From: Streptomyces sp. NBC_00536
Lineage (GTDB): Bacteria; Actinomycetota; Actinomycetes; Streptomycetales; Streptomycetaceae
DNA length: 64,000 nt
Direction of reading: 5' to 3'
Assembly: GCF_036346295.1 (NCBI RefSeq)
Contig: NZ_CP107821.1
Coordinates: forward strand, 1-64,000
Below, piece by piece: positions 24,630 through 33,189 of the stretch. The number at the start of each line of letters is the position of its first letter. The stretch's first letter is position 1. The notes beneath the pieces were generated by a model. It was not told where the DNA came from, searched no databases, and worked only from the letters and a program-made list of their open reading frames with translations. The position numbers were made by a program, and so were the translations under genes.

Positions 24630-27600
24630 GTGCGCCTCCTCGGCGTATACGGCGCAGCTCGAACAGAGCATCGTTGAGCGCTTCACCCGGAGACATGGGG
24701 GCGCCGGTCATGGTCAGGTTGAGGTCTCCGCCCACGAGCGCGCTGTTCCCAGTGGGAACAGCGCCTCGGGATGCGGTGGACGTGATGCGGCTGGACTGGT
24801 GCAGCGAGACGGCACCGTTGGCGAACTGGGACATGGCAGCTCCGCCCGCCATCTGGCCGGGGTAGACCACCATGCCGCCGAAGAACCGGGCGACGGTGTC
24901 GAGGATGGCAGCGGACCGCTTCCGCTTCTTCGGAGCGAGCGGGATGTAGGCCTCACCCGGGGCGGTCTCCGGCTCGGCCCACAGGCGCATCTCCCCGGCC
25001 CGCGCGATCTGCGCGACGTGCCTCTCCGTGCCATTGGCGAAGGCCTTGATACGGCGGGACGCGTTGTGGAAGCCGCCCTCGGCGAACTTGAGGATGCCGC
25101 CATTCGCCCATCGGCCCATGCCCGCGATGTGTGGCGAGCCGTCCGAGTTCACGCCGTCGTACGACACGGTGATCGTGATGGTCTTCCCGTGGAGGTTGTC
25201 CACGTGGTTCTGGAGATTGTTCAGGGCGCCGATGGCGTTGCCGGTGGGCGCGCTCACGGTGACGTCCTTGCTGCCAGGGACGTCCCTGATCTTGTAGCCC
25301 AGGTCCTCCAGCGCCTTGCGGGCCTCGGCGGTCAAGGCGTTGAGCGTCGTGTCCTTGTCTATGGGGACGGACGCGATCTTGGTCTTGGCCGTTTCCAGCT
25401 CGGTGGCGAACTCGGCGATCAACGCGTTGATCGTGACGTTCTTGTTGGCCGGCGCCGCGGCGAGCTTGTCGATGAAGAACTGGAGTTGCCCGCGGGCCGC
25501 CTCCGTGGGAGCGCTGATCGACACCATCTTGCCGCCAGGCAGCATCGTGACCTCGTAGCCGATCCCGCGTAGCGCCGTGATCGCGTCCTCGCCTGGCGCG
25601 GTGACCTGGATGGTCTTGCCCGGGGGAAGGGTGGCGAGCTGCGTCTGGAGTTGGAGGATCTGGGCGTTGGCCTCCGGGATGCCCTTGGCGTTCAGGAGGA
25701 TCGACACGGTGGACGGCATGAGGCCGATCGAGTTGGCGAGGCCTTCGGCCTGTTCCTTGGTCAGTCCGAGGTCCATGCCATAGGCGACGGCCGCCTCGCG
25801 GGCCTTCGTCATCTCGCCCTGGCCCTTAGCCAGGGCCTCGGACAGGGGTGTGCCGTTCGTCTTCGCCAGGTCGTATGCGGCTACGGCTGCGGAGGCGGCT
25901 GAGTCCCGCAACTCCTTGAGGTGCGAGTTGAAAGACTGGCCGCTCTTGGTAGCAGTGTTCACCGAGCCGTCGTAGTTCACCAGCTCGCCGGCGGCGTCCT
26001 TGAGCTTCTCGGTGTTCTCCTCCATGGCGTCCTTCACGGAGAGAATCGCCGAGTTCACGCGGGTCTGTGCGTCGTGGAACGACTCGGTTCCGCCGGTCAG
26101 CGCGTCGAGTGCTCGCTTGAGGGAGTTGACCCGCTCGTCCGCGCTCGCGGTCGAGTTCGACATGCCATCCACGGCGGTCTTGAGGCGCGTGTAGGCGTCC
26201 GTGCCCTGCTTACCGGCATCGTTCATCGCGTCGGCGCCTTCCTTGGCGTCGCGCATGCTCTTCGTCAGTTCACCGTTCAGGGACTTCAAGGCATCGGCTG
26301 CCTCTCGGTACCGCTTTGACTCCTCCCCGTCGCCCTTCACCCACGTGTCTTTGCCCTTGTTGATGTACTCCTGCTTGGCGTCGGCGAGTTTGCGGAGCTT
26401 GGTCTCCAGGTCGGATAGGCCCTTGCCCTGGTCGAGGTAGACGTTGGTCAGCTCGGTCAGGCCGACGCCGACGTTGCGGAGCTTGTCTACGAGCTTGCCC
26501 TTGCCATCACCGAGCTTGGCGTCCTGCAAGAGCTGTACGGCCTGCGCGCGCACGTTGGCGTCGATCGCGCCATTGGAGTCGCGCAGGGCCTGCGCGAGGG
26601 AGCTGATGCGCTGTTGTTGCGCAGCCGCCGCGCGGGATGCCTTCTCGTGGGAGCTTGCGAGGAGCCCGAGACCGATCGTCACGGCGGCGATGGCGACACC
26701 CCAAGGACCGCCCAGGGCGGAGAGCAGCCCGCCCATGCCCAGGCCCACGGAGCTGATGCCGGAGCGGACGGCTGACATGGCGCCGCTCATCCGGCCGGCT
26801 CCGGCCGCAGCGGTGGTGTAAGCACCGTTCATCCGTTGCCACACGCTGATGTGCGGGCCCATGGCGCCTGTCGAGACGCTGGCCGCGGTGCCGAGACCAC
26901 GCACCGCGGTGGCCATCCCGGTCATCGCGGTGGCGACACCGCTGACGACCTTGAACAGCAGCAAGGCACCCAAGAGGTAACCGAGGGCGACCCCCAGGCC
27001 CGGGACCACGTTCATCAGGCCGTTGAAGAGAACCAGCAGACCGTTGAGGGTGGCGAGGAGAACTCCGAGCCCGGAGCCGGCCGCCGACAGGCTGGCTAGG
27101 GCTGACGCGATGTTGGAGATGATCCCGATGACCGCCGGACCGACCGTTCGGCCAAGGGAATCCAGGAAGCGGCCGATGCCCGGCATCAGTTCCGTGCGGA
27201 TCTGGCGGACCAGGTCGGCAATGCCGTTGTCCTTGGCCATCTTCACCAGGCCACGGCCCAGGTCCCCCACCAGCATGTTCAGCTCGTGGAAGGTCGGAGC
27301 TGCGTCGGAGAAGAAGTTCTCCATCGCCTTCTTGCCCACGTCTGAGTTCGCCCAGCGGGAGAAGCGCAGCATCGTTCCCTCAAGGCCATTGAGGAGCTGA
27401 TTACCCGCGTCCATCCCGGCCCGGCCCACGCCGGCCAAGCCCTTACTGAGGTAGAGCGTCGTGCGTCCGAGCTGGTCCGCTTTGTCCGCAGCGTGATCGA
27501 GGAACTTGGCCAGCGAGCCAGTCTCGCGTCCAGCCTGAGCGGAGGCCCGAATCCAGCGGGTGAAGCGTTCACCAGCCTCACCGACCCGTTCCACGAACGG

Positions 27601-28674
27601 GCCGGACGCGACGAGGAAGTGCCCGGTGGCGGCCGCCAGGTTTCCAACGCCATCGGTGATGTTGCCGATGACTTTGCTGTTCGTCTTGGCGACAGTCTTG
27701 AAGTCCTTGGCGAATGGCCCGGACTGCATGGCCTTCGCGCCTCGCTGAGCGAGCTCGCCCATCTGCCCGGCGGCGTCTCCGAGGGAGTCCCTCAGCAGCG
27801 GAAGGACCGCGTTGGACAGCGGCTTGATCTCGTCCGAGACCTTGGAGAAGAAGCGTTCCTGCACCGACTGGCGCATCTTCCGCCACTCGCCGCTCAGGCT
27901 CGCGACAGTGGTAACGGACTTCCGGGCCGACTCGGAGAGGCCCTTCAAGGACTCGTCCAGCGCCTGCTGCTGCGCCTTGGTCAGCTTTGAGCCCTCGGCG
28001 AGCTGCGCCTGCGCCTTGAGTGTTCCCTTCAGGGCCTCGCCGAAGCCGCCGAACGCCACCTTGGTGGCGATGGCGGCCGTACCGCCCGCGGCGATCAAGC
28101 CGGGCAGCGCACCAAGGACGCCGACAGCCGGAGCCGCCGCAGACACCAGCGCCGTCAGCGCGCCGCCGTACAGGGTCAGCGCACCAACGGCCGGCTGGAT
28201 GAGCGTGACGAGCGCGCCCAGCCCGAGCATGCGGAGCATCCCGCGGCGCCGCGGCGCACGCATCTGCACCGGGACCTGCACCGGGTTCTGGTCGGCCTCG
28301 CCCTGCGCGCCGCGCAGCAGCCCACGGATCCGGTCGAGGAGGCCGCCCCTGCCGCCTCCTGCTCCGCCCTCGTCGTCAGCGCGGACGGGGACCCGGACTT
28401 CGCTGCCTGCGGCCTCGCGGGCCACACCCTCCAGCTCCGCCCGGATCCCGGACCGGTCAACGCGTACGTTGACCTTCGCGGTGAGCCCCTCCGAGGCTTC
28501 CTTGACGGCAGTCTTGAGCCGCTTGCGCAGGCCCTTGCTGTCGACCTCGACCTTGACCTTGACGGCCAGGCCCTCAGCGGCCTCCTCGACCTTCGTGCGG
28601 AGCTTCGCAGCGAAGCCGTCGAGGGCCGCGACGACCGTGACTTCGAGGCGGCCGGCCTGGATTCCCTCAGGCAC
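24616..28674 (-). CDS. Tape measure protein
   Basis: A 1352-residue protein that sets tail length, with the gene directly after the tail chaperone. Residues 1-110 have repeated KVEVDSKGLRKRLKTAVKEA-type segments. Hydrophobic regions lie at about 155-215 (ALVTLIQPAVGALTLYGGAL) and 520-600 (LGVLLATLNGLLVLFNGLMN, GYLLGALLLFKVVSGVATAM), which are expected to insert in the host membrane. Residues about 980-1180 contain five tandem units ending LPPGKTIQVTAPGE / LPGGKMVSISAPTE / APANKNVTINALIA. The C-terminal part (GGILKFAEGGF, GEAYIPLAP) is typical of actinophage tape measures. A GTTCCCANTGGGAAC palindrome is embedded near its 3' end. Its start overlaps the chaperone stop by 8 bases. Confidence 0.95.
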   Translation of the reverse strand: MPEGIQAGRLEVTVVAALDGFAAKLRTKVEEAAEGLAVKVKVEVDSKGLRKRLKTAVKEASEGLTAKVNVRVDRSGIRAELEGVAREAAGSEVRVPVRADDEGGAGGGRGGLLDRIRGLLRGAQGEADQNPVQVPVQMRAPRRRGMLRMLGLGALVTLIQPAVGALTLYGGALTALVSAAAPAVGVLGALPGLIAAGGTAAIATKVAFGGFGEALKGTLKAQAQLAEGSKLTKAQQQALDESLKGLSESARKSVTTVASLSGEWRKMRQSVQERFFSKVSDEIKPLSNAVLPLLRDSLGDAAGQMGELAQRGAKAMQSGPFAKDFKTVAKTNSKVIGNITDGVGNLAAATGHFLVASGPFVERVGEAGERFTRWIRASAQAGRETGSLAKFLDHAADKADQLGRTTLYLSKGLAGVGRAGMDAGNQLLNGLEGTMLRFSRWANSDVGKKAMENFFSDAAPTFHELNMLVGDLGRGLVKMAKDNGIADLVRQIRTELMPGIGRFLDSLGRTVGPAVIGIISNIASALASLSAAGSGLGVLLATLNGLLVLFNGLMNVVPGLGVALGYLLGALLLFKVVSGVATAMTGMATAVRGLGTAASVSTGAMGPHISVWQRMNGAYTTAAAGAGRMSGAMSAVRSGISSVGLGMGGLLSALGGPWGVAIAAVTIGLGLLASSHEKASRAAAAQQQRISSLAQALRDSNGAIDANVRAQAVQLLQDAKLGDGKGKLVDKLRNVGVGLTELTNVYLDQGKGLSDLETKLRKLADAKQEYINKGKDTWVKGDGEESKRYREAADALKSLNGELTKSMRDAKEGADAMNDAGKQGTDAYTRLKTAVDGMSNSTASADERVNSLKRALDALTGGTESFHDAQTRVNSAILSVKDAMEENTEKLKDAAGELVNYDGSVNTATKSGQSFNSHLKELRDSAASAAVAAYDLAKTNGTPLSEALAKGQGEMTKAREAAVAYGMDLGLTKEQAEGLANSIGLMPSTVSILLNAKGIPEANAQILQLQTQLATLPPGKTIQVTAPGEDAITALRGIGYEVTMLPGGKMVSISAPTEAARGQLQFFIDKLAAAPANKNVTINALIAEFATELETAKTKIASVPIDKDTTLNALTAEARKALEDLGYKIRDVPGSKDVTVSAPTGNAIGALNNLQNHVDNLHGKTITITVSYDGVNSDGSPHIAGMGRWANGGILKFAEGGFHNASRRIKAFANGTERHVAQIARAGEMRLWAEPETAPGEAYIPLAPKKRKRSAAILDTVARFFGGMVVYPGQMAGGAAMSQFANGAVSLHQSSRITSTASRGAVPTGNSALVGGDLNLTMTGAPMSPGEALNDALFELRRIRRGGAHAGG
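24740..24764. repeat. Palindrome GTTCCCANTGGGAAC, site 2 (in tape measure gene)
   Basis: Core 24745-24759 with central G, extended by GCGCT/AGCGC to a 25-bp palindrome. It lies inside coding sequence, where it encodes VPTGN. Confidence 0.7.
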
Positions 28675-29475
28675 CGGGGTGCACCATTCCTCTCCGGGCG
28701 GCCGCCGCGAGCATCTTGCGGTGGCCGGTCATCTGCGGGGCGGGGTGCTCCGCCGGGCTGTTCCCAGTGGGAACAGCGGCCGCCGTGGCGTACGGACGGG
28801 CGATCGTCCGCGGGCTCTCACGGCGCCGGTCAGCGGCGAGCACAGAGACCTCCTCGATGAGCTGCGCCAGGAGTTCGGTGTGCGGGGTCCAGCCGCCGAT
28901 GGGCGACGACGCGACGCGGGACTCCTGGGGAAGACCGTCGAGGAGCACGGTCAGGCGGCGGACGCCGAGGAATCCGGGCTGTCCTGGCCGGAGCCAGATG
29001 CTCCGGGCGTCGAGTCGGTGGAACCTGCTGAGGTCGGACTCGACGTCTCCCCATCGCTCTCGGAGGAGTCGCCCGACCCGAAGAGATTTCCCAGGTCCAC
29101 CCCGTAGACGGTGATGAGAGCCTTGGTCAGCCGGACATAGTCGCCGATCGACGGACGCACTACCACGAAGTCGGCGAAGCCCTCGTCGCCGAGCAGGATC
29201 CGGTAGATGTCCTTCACCGCGGTCAGGAACTGGCGAGGCAGCTTCGGCCGCTTGAAGAGCAGCTCGATGACCTCGCCCGACACGGTGGCCCCCTTGGTGC
29301 CCACGATGTCGCTCAGGAGCCCCACGAGGTCCAGCTCGTCGGAGAGCAGCGGGTCGAGGGCATCCGCCGGCACCTCGGCGGGGAAGAGGAACTGCTGGCC
29401 CTTCAGCAGGACGGTGATTCCGTGGGGGTGCTGCACCTCGCGGCGCTCGGCGTCCAGGTCGATGACGAAGCTCAT
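28667..29475 (-). CDS. Tail assembly chaperone, -1 frameshift fusion (G-GT type)
   Basis: The long product reads the short chaperone for 130 codons, slips back one base at the GGGAAAT heptamer (29086-29092), and continues for 139 codons to the stop at 28667, about 269 residues. The second frame is clearly coding: SLRVGRLLRERWGDVESDLS, ARSIWLRPGQPGFLGVRRLT and TELLAQLIEEVSVLAADRRR, the usual C-terminal pattern of actinophage chaperones. Siphoviruses need both forms in a fixed ratio to load the tape measure. The fusion end overlaps the tape measure start. A GTTCCCANTGGGAAC palindrome lies in the second frame at 28760. Confidence 0.88.
28757..28777. repeat. Palindrome GTTCCCANTGGGAAC, site 3 (in chaperone C-terminal frame)
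   Basis: Core 28760-28774 with central G, extended by GCT/AGC to 21 bp. It again encodes VPTGN. Confidence 0.7.
28951..29475 (-). CDS. Tail assembly chaperone, short form
   Basis: The 174-residue unshifted product starts MSFVIDLDAERREVQHPHGI after GGGAGGAA. It is a helical protein (LLSDELDLVGLLSDIVGTKG, RQFLTAVKDIYRILLGDEGF, FVVVRPSIGDYVRLTKALIT) of the classic actinophage chaperone type encoded just before the tape measure. Beyond the slip site the frame becomes Ser/Asp/Gly-rich (SGDSSESDGETSSPTSAGST) and looks like a disordered tail. A late-type promoter with a 29-base leader precedes it and probably drives the chaperone, tape measure and Dit genes. Confidence 0.9.
   Translation of the reverse strand: MSFVIDLDAERREVQHPHGITVLLKGQQFLFPAEVPADALDPLLSDELDLVGLLSDIVGTKGATVSGEVIELLFKRPKLPRQFLTAVKDIYRILLGDEGFADFVVVRPSIGDYVRLTKALITVYGVDLGNLFGSGDSSESDGETSSPTSAGSTDSTPGASGSGQDSPDSSASAA
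29086..29092 (-). other. -1 ribosomal frameshift site GGGAAAT
   Basis: In the zero frame the heptamer is read G GGA AAT; after slipping it is read GGG AAA. Both tRNAs can re-pair at two positions, the standard geometry. The third-position G/C pattern supports the -1 frame downstream. Confidence 0.85.
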
Positions 29476-29511
29476 GGGGGTGTTCCTCCCGGTGGGTGAC
29501 GAAGCCCCGGG

Positions 29512-29545
29512 AACGTAGAGAGCTCAGCGTGCTTGCGTCTCGGGC
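29512..29545 (-). promoter_or_regulatory. Late-type promoter for chaperone, tape measure and Dit
   Basis: Minus strand: -35 box TGCCCGAGACGCAAGC, -10 box TACGTT; predicted start near 29504, leader 29 bases. Confidence 0.6.
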
Positions 29546-29574
29546 AAGCAGGCGCCGCACGAGAAGCCGGCCCG

Positions 29575-29592
29575 TCTATCAACCTTGATAGA
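29575..29592. promoter_or_regulatory. Palindromic operator candidate TCTATCAA-CC-TTGATAGA
   Basis: Perfect 8-bp arms with a 2-base centre in the gap between the divergent chaperone and parB genes, 30 bases beyond the late promoter. It is the only copy I saw. It may be an operator for parBA autoregulation or for the late promoter. Confidence 0.5.
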
Positions 29593-29610
29593 TGAGAAGC
29601 GGCGAAGGAG

Positions 29611-29627
29611 TGTTCCCACTGGGAACA
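29611..29627. promoter_or_regulatory. Palindrome GTTCCCANTGGGAAC, site 4 (upstream of parB)
   Basis: Core 29612-29626 with central C, extended one base each side. It lies 98 bases before the parB start, the usual place for a partition site or autoregulatory operator. Confidence 0.7.
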
Positions 29628-29724
29628 CCGGCAGCGCGAAATACCCCCATGTGTCACCAGCACCCCGGGACCTGACCGCTAACCTCTATCCCGAACCTAT
29701 CGTCCGAGCATCGGAGACCCATCT

Positions 29725-31164
29725 ATGAAGAGTCTGGGCGGAGCAGCAAGGAACAAGAGGGGAGCGGGAGTCGGCGGCCAAGGAACGGCCTCAGCAGCCC
29801 CCAAGCAGCCTCAGAACTTCTACAGCAGGGCGGAGGGGGACGGGGACGCGCTCGACATCGCACTGGATGACGTCTCGCCGAACCCCTTCAACGACCTCCG
29901 CTCCATGGGCGACTTGGACGGCCTTGCCCGATCCATCAAGGAGGACGGGCTCCTTCAGGACATCGTGGTCATGCACACCACGGAGTTCGCGAAGGTCTGG
30001 CCGCAGCAGGCCGAGGGCATCGTCACCAAGTACGTCATCGCCTTCGGCGAGCGGCGGTGGCGGGCGGCGGGCAAAGCCGAGCTCCCCGAGATCCGCGCCG
30101 TCCTCAACAACGCGGTGGCACCGAAGATCCGCCGGGTCCTCCTGATCGAGAACCTCCAGCGCGTCGGCTACACCCCCATGGAAGAGGCACGGAACTTCCA
30201 CCGGCTCAAGGTTGAGGAGGGACTCTCCTACCGGCAGATCGCCGACGAGCTGAAGATCGGCTCGACCCAGGTACATCGCCGGCTCGCACTCCTGAACCTT
30301 CCCGTCGAGCTCCAGGAGCAGGTGGACCAGGGGCTCCTGGCGACGTCCAATGCTGTGAAGCTGACGGAGAAACTGGAGACCGCCGATGAGCGGTCCGCCG
30401 CTTGGGCTCTCATGAGTCACTCCGACCCCGAGCAGCGCCTGAAGACGGACGCCGCCATCCAGGCAGTCCTGTCCGGAGAGGTCTCCACGGCCGCCGAGCC
30501 GGAAGTTCAGAACGTGCCGGTTCAGCGGGCCCCCGAACCCGCCCAGAGTCAGGGCGAGGAGGAGCACACAGCAGAGCCCTCCGACGAGGCCCAGCCGTCT
30601 GCCCCTCAGGTTGCTGCTGGGGACAAGAACACGTCCGAACCGCGCGGCGAGACCAAAACGGTCACGAAGCCGGCGTCACCCCTTCCCGCCACCGACCGCT
30701 CGGCACGCGAACGCAACAACGCAGCGGCCGACCGAACCGAGGCGTGCCTCCACCTCATCCGGAACGGATTCGTGCCGGACAAGAAGCAGCTAGGAGCGCT
30801 CTTCGCGCGGACCATGCTCTCCCCGATCCAGCAGGGCCCCGCCAAGACCCGCGCACATGTGTGGCTCCGTGCAGCGTCCCGCGAAGTTCTCGGCGTAAGC
30901 GATAGCGACAGCTACTTCCAGGCCGTACTCTCATCCGGCAACGACGAGCTGATCCAGCTCGCGACCTTCGTCACCGCTCTCGCAGCGAGCGAGATCCGGG
31001 CGAAGGACAACCGCCGGCAGTGGGACCGCACCGACGCCGCGCACGTCGAGTTCCTCATCCAGGCTGCGGCCTACCGGCCGCAGACCGAATGGGAACGCGA
31101 CCAGCTCAGCAAGTTCTCCGTGGCCTTCCCGACCGACGAAGCCGCCGACGCGGCCACGGTCTGA
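29725..31164 (+). CDS. parB: Plasmid-type partition protein ParB
   Basis: A 479-residue centromere-binding protein. Residues 45-150 form the ParB N-terminal CTPase domain: LDIALDDVSPNPFNDLRSMG, LARSIKEDGLLQDIVVM, then IAFGERRWRAAG (the GERRxRA motif) and LLIENLQRVGYTPMEEA (the ENxQR motif). The HTH is GLSYRQIADELKIGSTQVHR, followed by RLALLNLPVELQEQVDQGLL. After a long disordered linker (about 255-335) a C-terminal domain replaces the usual short dimerisation domain. The gene is on the plus strand inside the minus-strand tail module and precedes parA, the reverse of the usual order. It probably binds the GTTCCCANTGGGAAC palindromes. Confidence 0.93.
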   Translation: MKSLGGAARNKRGAGVGGQGTASAAPKQPQNFYSRAEGDGDALDIALDDVSPNPFNDLRSMGDLDGLARSIKEDGLLQDIVVMHTTEFAKVWPQQAEGIVTKYVIAFGERRWRAAGKAELPEIRAVLNNAVAPKIRRVLLIENLQRVGYTPMEEARNFHRLKVEEGLSYRQIADELKIGSTQVHRRLALLNLPVELQEQVDQGLLATSNAVKLTEKLETADERSAAWALMSHSDPEQRLKTDAAIQAVLSGEVSTAAEPEVQNVPVQRAPEPAQSQGEEEHTAEPSDEAQPSAPQVAAGDKNTSEPRGETKTVTKPASPLPATDRSARERNNAAADRTEACLHLIRNGFVPDKKQLGALFARTMLSPIQQGPAKTRAHVWLRAASREVLGVSDSDSYFQAVLSSGNDELIQLATFVTALAASEIRAKDNRRQWDRTDAAHVEFLIQAAAYRPQTEWERDQLSKFSVAFPTDEAADAATV

Positions 31165-31181
31165 CCCCTTCTGGAGCCCCT

Positions 31182-32093
31182 GTGTCCACCAAAACTCTGC
31201 CCCGGCGCAACCTGCGCCCCAACGGTCGCACCTGGCCCCTCATCATCGCCGCGCTCATCATCTCGGGCGGCAGCGCGAAGACCACCACCATCAGCATCCT
31301 GGCCACGATCCTGGCCCTCCGCGGATACAAGGTCCGGGTCTTCGACTTCGACCAGCAGCGCAACCTGAGCCACATCTTCTGCGGCAAGCACCTGGACGAC
31401 GCGGAGTTCCCCACGATCTGGGACCTCATGCTGGACACGGCCACCCTCGAAGAGGTCAGCGTCCCGGCACGCTTCCGTGTAGGCGACGGCTGGGACGACG
31501 ACGCCTTCAGCGAGATCCCGAACCTCACGCTGGTGCGCGGGTCCCGGCACGTGAAGAACTTCGACACCGTGGCGGCCGCCGAACCCGAGCGCATGCTCAT
31601 GGCCTGGTTCGAGCGGGTCTGCAACACCTACAAGGGTGACGACGACCTGTGGCTCCTTGACCTGCCGGCCAGCCTCAGCAAGCTCTCGGTTTCCACCCTG
31701 CTGCCGATGACCGAAGACGACGAGGTCTTGCCTCCGGTTCTGGTCACGAACAAGGAGGAGGAGGATCTCGGCTACACCTTCGAGGAGCTGGCCGAGATGG
31801 TGGAGCACATGACCACCCGCAGCCGTCGGCCGGCACCCACGATCAAGAACATCGTCATGTGCTCGACGCCCACCTCGCAGCGCAAGGGCGTTGAGTACCA
31901 CGAGACCGTGGAGGCCATCGAGCGTCAGTACGGCGACCACTTCACGCTCCACAAGATCCGCTACACGGACGTGATCCCGCGTCAGCACCGCTTGCAGGCG
32001 ACCGTGCCGGCCTTCGCGTCGTCCTCGGCGCCGATGGAGGACTACAGCAAGCTGGCCACTGCTCTGGGCTTCAACGACCTGGAACCGGCGTAG
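31182..32093 (+). CDS. parA: Partition ATPase ParA with an unusual Walker A
   Basis: The GTG at 31182 follows CTGGAG and lies 17 bases after the parB stop; 303 residues. The P-loop reads IISGGSAKTTTISILATILA at about 26-45. ParA proteins normally have KGGxGKTT; here the signature lysine is Ser and the glycine before the catalytic Lys is Ala. Walker A' is VRVFDFDQQRNLSHIF and Walker B is LWLLDLPASLSKL. Later parts (VLVTNKEEEDLGYTFEELAE, TDVIPRQHRLQATVPAFASS) fit ParA-like folds. It would move phage-plasmid copies apart with ParB. The changed P-loop may alter dimerisation, or it may belong to a divergent MinD/ParA subfamily. Confidence 0.87.
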   Translation: MSTKTLPRRNLRPNGRTWPLIIAALIISGGSAKTTTISILATILALRGYKVRVFDFDQQRNLSHIFCGKHLDDAEFPTIWDLMLDTATLEEVSVPARFRVGDGWDDDAFSEIPNLTLVRGSRHVKNFDTVAAAEPERMLMAWFERVCNTYKGDDDLWLLDLPASLSKLSVSTLLPMTEDDEVLPPVLVTNKEEEDLGYTFEELAEMVEHMTTRSRRPAPTIKNIVMCSTPTSQRKGVEYHETVEAIERQYGDHFTLHKIRYTDVIPRQHRLQATVPAFASSSAPMEDYSKLATALGFNDLEPA

Positions 32094-32118
32094 CGCAAGT
32101 AGCCGGTTCGACATGGCG

Positions 32119-32171
32119 AAGGCCCGTACCGTTCGTGGAAGTCCGCAGCTCCCGCGCCCGGTCCGGGCCTT
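32119..32171. terminator. Terminator between convergent parA and the major tail gene
   Basis: Outer arms AAGGCCCG (32119-32126) and CGGGCCTT (32164-32171) enclose an inner hairpin GCCCGG-T-CCGGGC (32156-32168), followed by CTTCT. The structure can work in both directions, as expected between converging genes. Confidence 0.6.
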
Positions 32172-32189
32172 CTGTCGTACCTCCCCAGA

Positions 32190-32783
32190 CTACGCCGCGT
32201 TGGCGAAAGCGGGGTCGTTGGTGATCAAGTACCAGGCGTCCGCGTCGTCACCACCCTGGACGGCCAGGCGCAAGGGCAGAACGGCTTCCTTGGCCTTTCC
32301 GAGGTCGGTCTGCACGCCTTCCATCTGCATGGCGCGCGGGATGATGTACCGGTAGGTCTTGCCGCCGTCGATGACTTCGATGCAGGCTGCGATCTCCGAT
32401 CGACCGCCGATCCGCGGCGGGGCGAACTTGTAGTGCTTCGCCCCCGGCTGCCCGCCGGCGGGCGTGATCTCGGTGATCGTTCCGCCACCGAAGACCGCCT
32501 TGAAGTTCTTCGAATTCCACTGCTGGAGGTCGACCTCGACAGTCGCCGAGTCACTGGTCTGGAACGTTCGGGACGGGAAGTCGGTCTGGGCGCTCTTGAC
32601 CTGCTCGAACTGCGGCTCCTCGTTGAACTTCAGGGAGTCCTCGGTGGTGAGGCCGACCGAGAACCAGCCCGTCGGCATCGCGACGGTGGCGTCGGCCGGG
32701 GCCGTCGTGCCGACGGTGGCGAGCCAGACTCGGGTTCGAGCGGGGACGACGATTTCTGTGGCGTTGGTGATCTCGCCAGCCAT
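32190..32783 (-). CDS. Major tail (tube) protein
   Basis: A 197-residue protein from the ATG at 32783, after GAGGAG. MAGEITNATEIVVPARTRVW opens it, followed by PTGWFSVGLTTEDSLKFNEE, DSATVEVDLQQWNSKNFKAV, and KTYRYIIPRAMQMEG, the beta-rich pattern of actinophage tail tube proteins. The size fits the family (about 190-260 residues), and it lies between the tail terminator genes and the tail chaperone. In most relatives the chaperone follows directly; here parBA is inserted in between. A late-type promoter with a 32-base leader suits high expression. Confidence 0.88.
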   Translation of the reverse strand: MAGEITNATEIVVPARTRVWLATVGTTAPADATVAMPTGWFSVGLTTEDSLKFNEEPQFEQVKSAQTDFPSRTFQTSDSATVEVDLQQWNSKNFKAVFGGGTITEITPAGGQPGAKHYKFAPPRIGGRSEIAACIEVIDGGKTYRYIIPRAMQMEGVQTDLGKAKEAVLPLRLAVQGGDDADAWYLITNDPAFANAA

Positions 32784-32822
32784 GGCGGTGTACTCCTCGT
32801 GGCCAGGTGATAGGGCCGGGCC

Positions 32823-32856
32823 ACGATGGGGAGGGCGCCTACTTAGCGTCCCGGGC
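32823..32856 (-). promoter_or_regulatory. Late-type promoter for the major tail protein
   Basis: Minus strand: -35 box GCGCCCGGGACGCTAAG, -10 box CATCGT; predicted start near 32815, leader 32 bases. It overlaps the 3' end of the upstream gene. Confidence 0.6.
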
Positions 32857-33189
32857 GCCGAACGGCAGCGGGCAGGGATGGGCGGCGGGCTCACGACGGG
32901 CCTTCGCGAGCATCCGCAAGATCCGGACGAGCTGGGCTCGTTCCTCGATCGCCCTGCGGGTGCGGAGGCACTCGACGGGCGCGAAGGTCTCGGCTGGCAC
33001 GTAGTGGATGAGGGCCTTGACCGTGAGGTTCGTTTCGATCGTTGCCGGGCCCGCGAGCGTGTCGTCCGAGGCGCCGCCGTCGTCGAGCTGGAAGTCGGTG
33101 ACGGTTCCGATGGTCGTCCAGGCGCCGCTGTCGGTGGTGGGGGTGCCGACGGGAGCGAGGGACACGGTGGCGCGGCCGGTGAAGTTCAT
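32839..33189 (-). CDS. Hypothetical neck/tail protein, 116 aa
   Basis: MNFTGRATVSLAPVGTPTTD opens a product that starts at an ATG overlapping the previous stop by 4 bases (ATGA). The first 80 residues look like a small beta-sandwich (WTTIGTVTDFQLDDGGASDD, IETNLTVKALIHYVPAETFA), a fold typical of neck or tail-tube-associated proteins. The C-terminus is Arg-rich (RTRRAIEERAQLVRILRMLA). It lies between the tail terminator candidate and the major tail protein. I do not recognise a named family. Confidence 0.7.
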   Translation of the reverse strand: MNFTGRATVSLAPVGTPTTDSGAWTTIGTVTDFQLDDGGASDDTLAGPATIETNLTVKALIHYVPAETFAPVECLRTRRAIEERAQLVRILRMLAKARREPAAHPCPLPFGARDAK

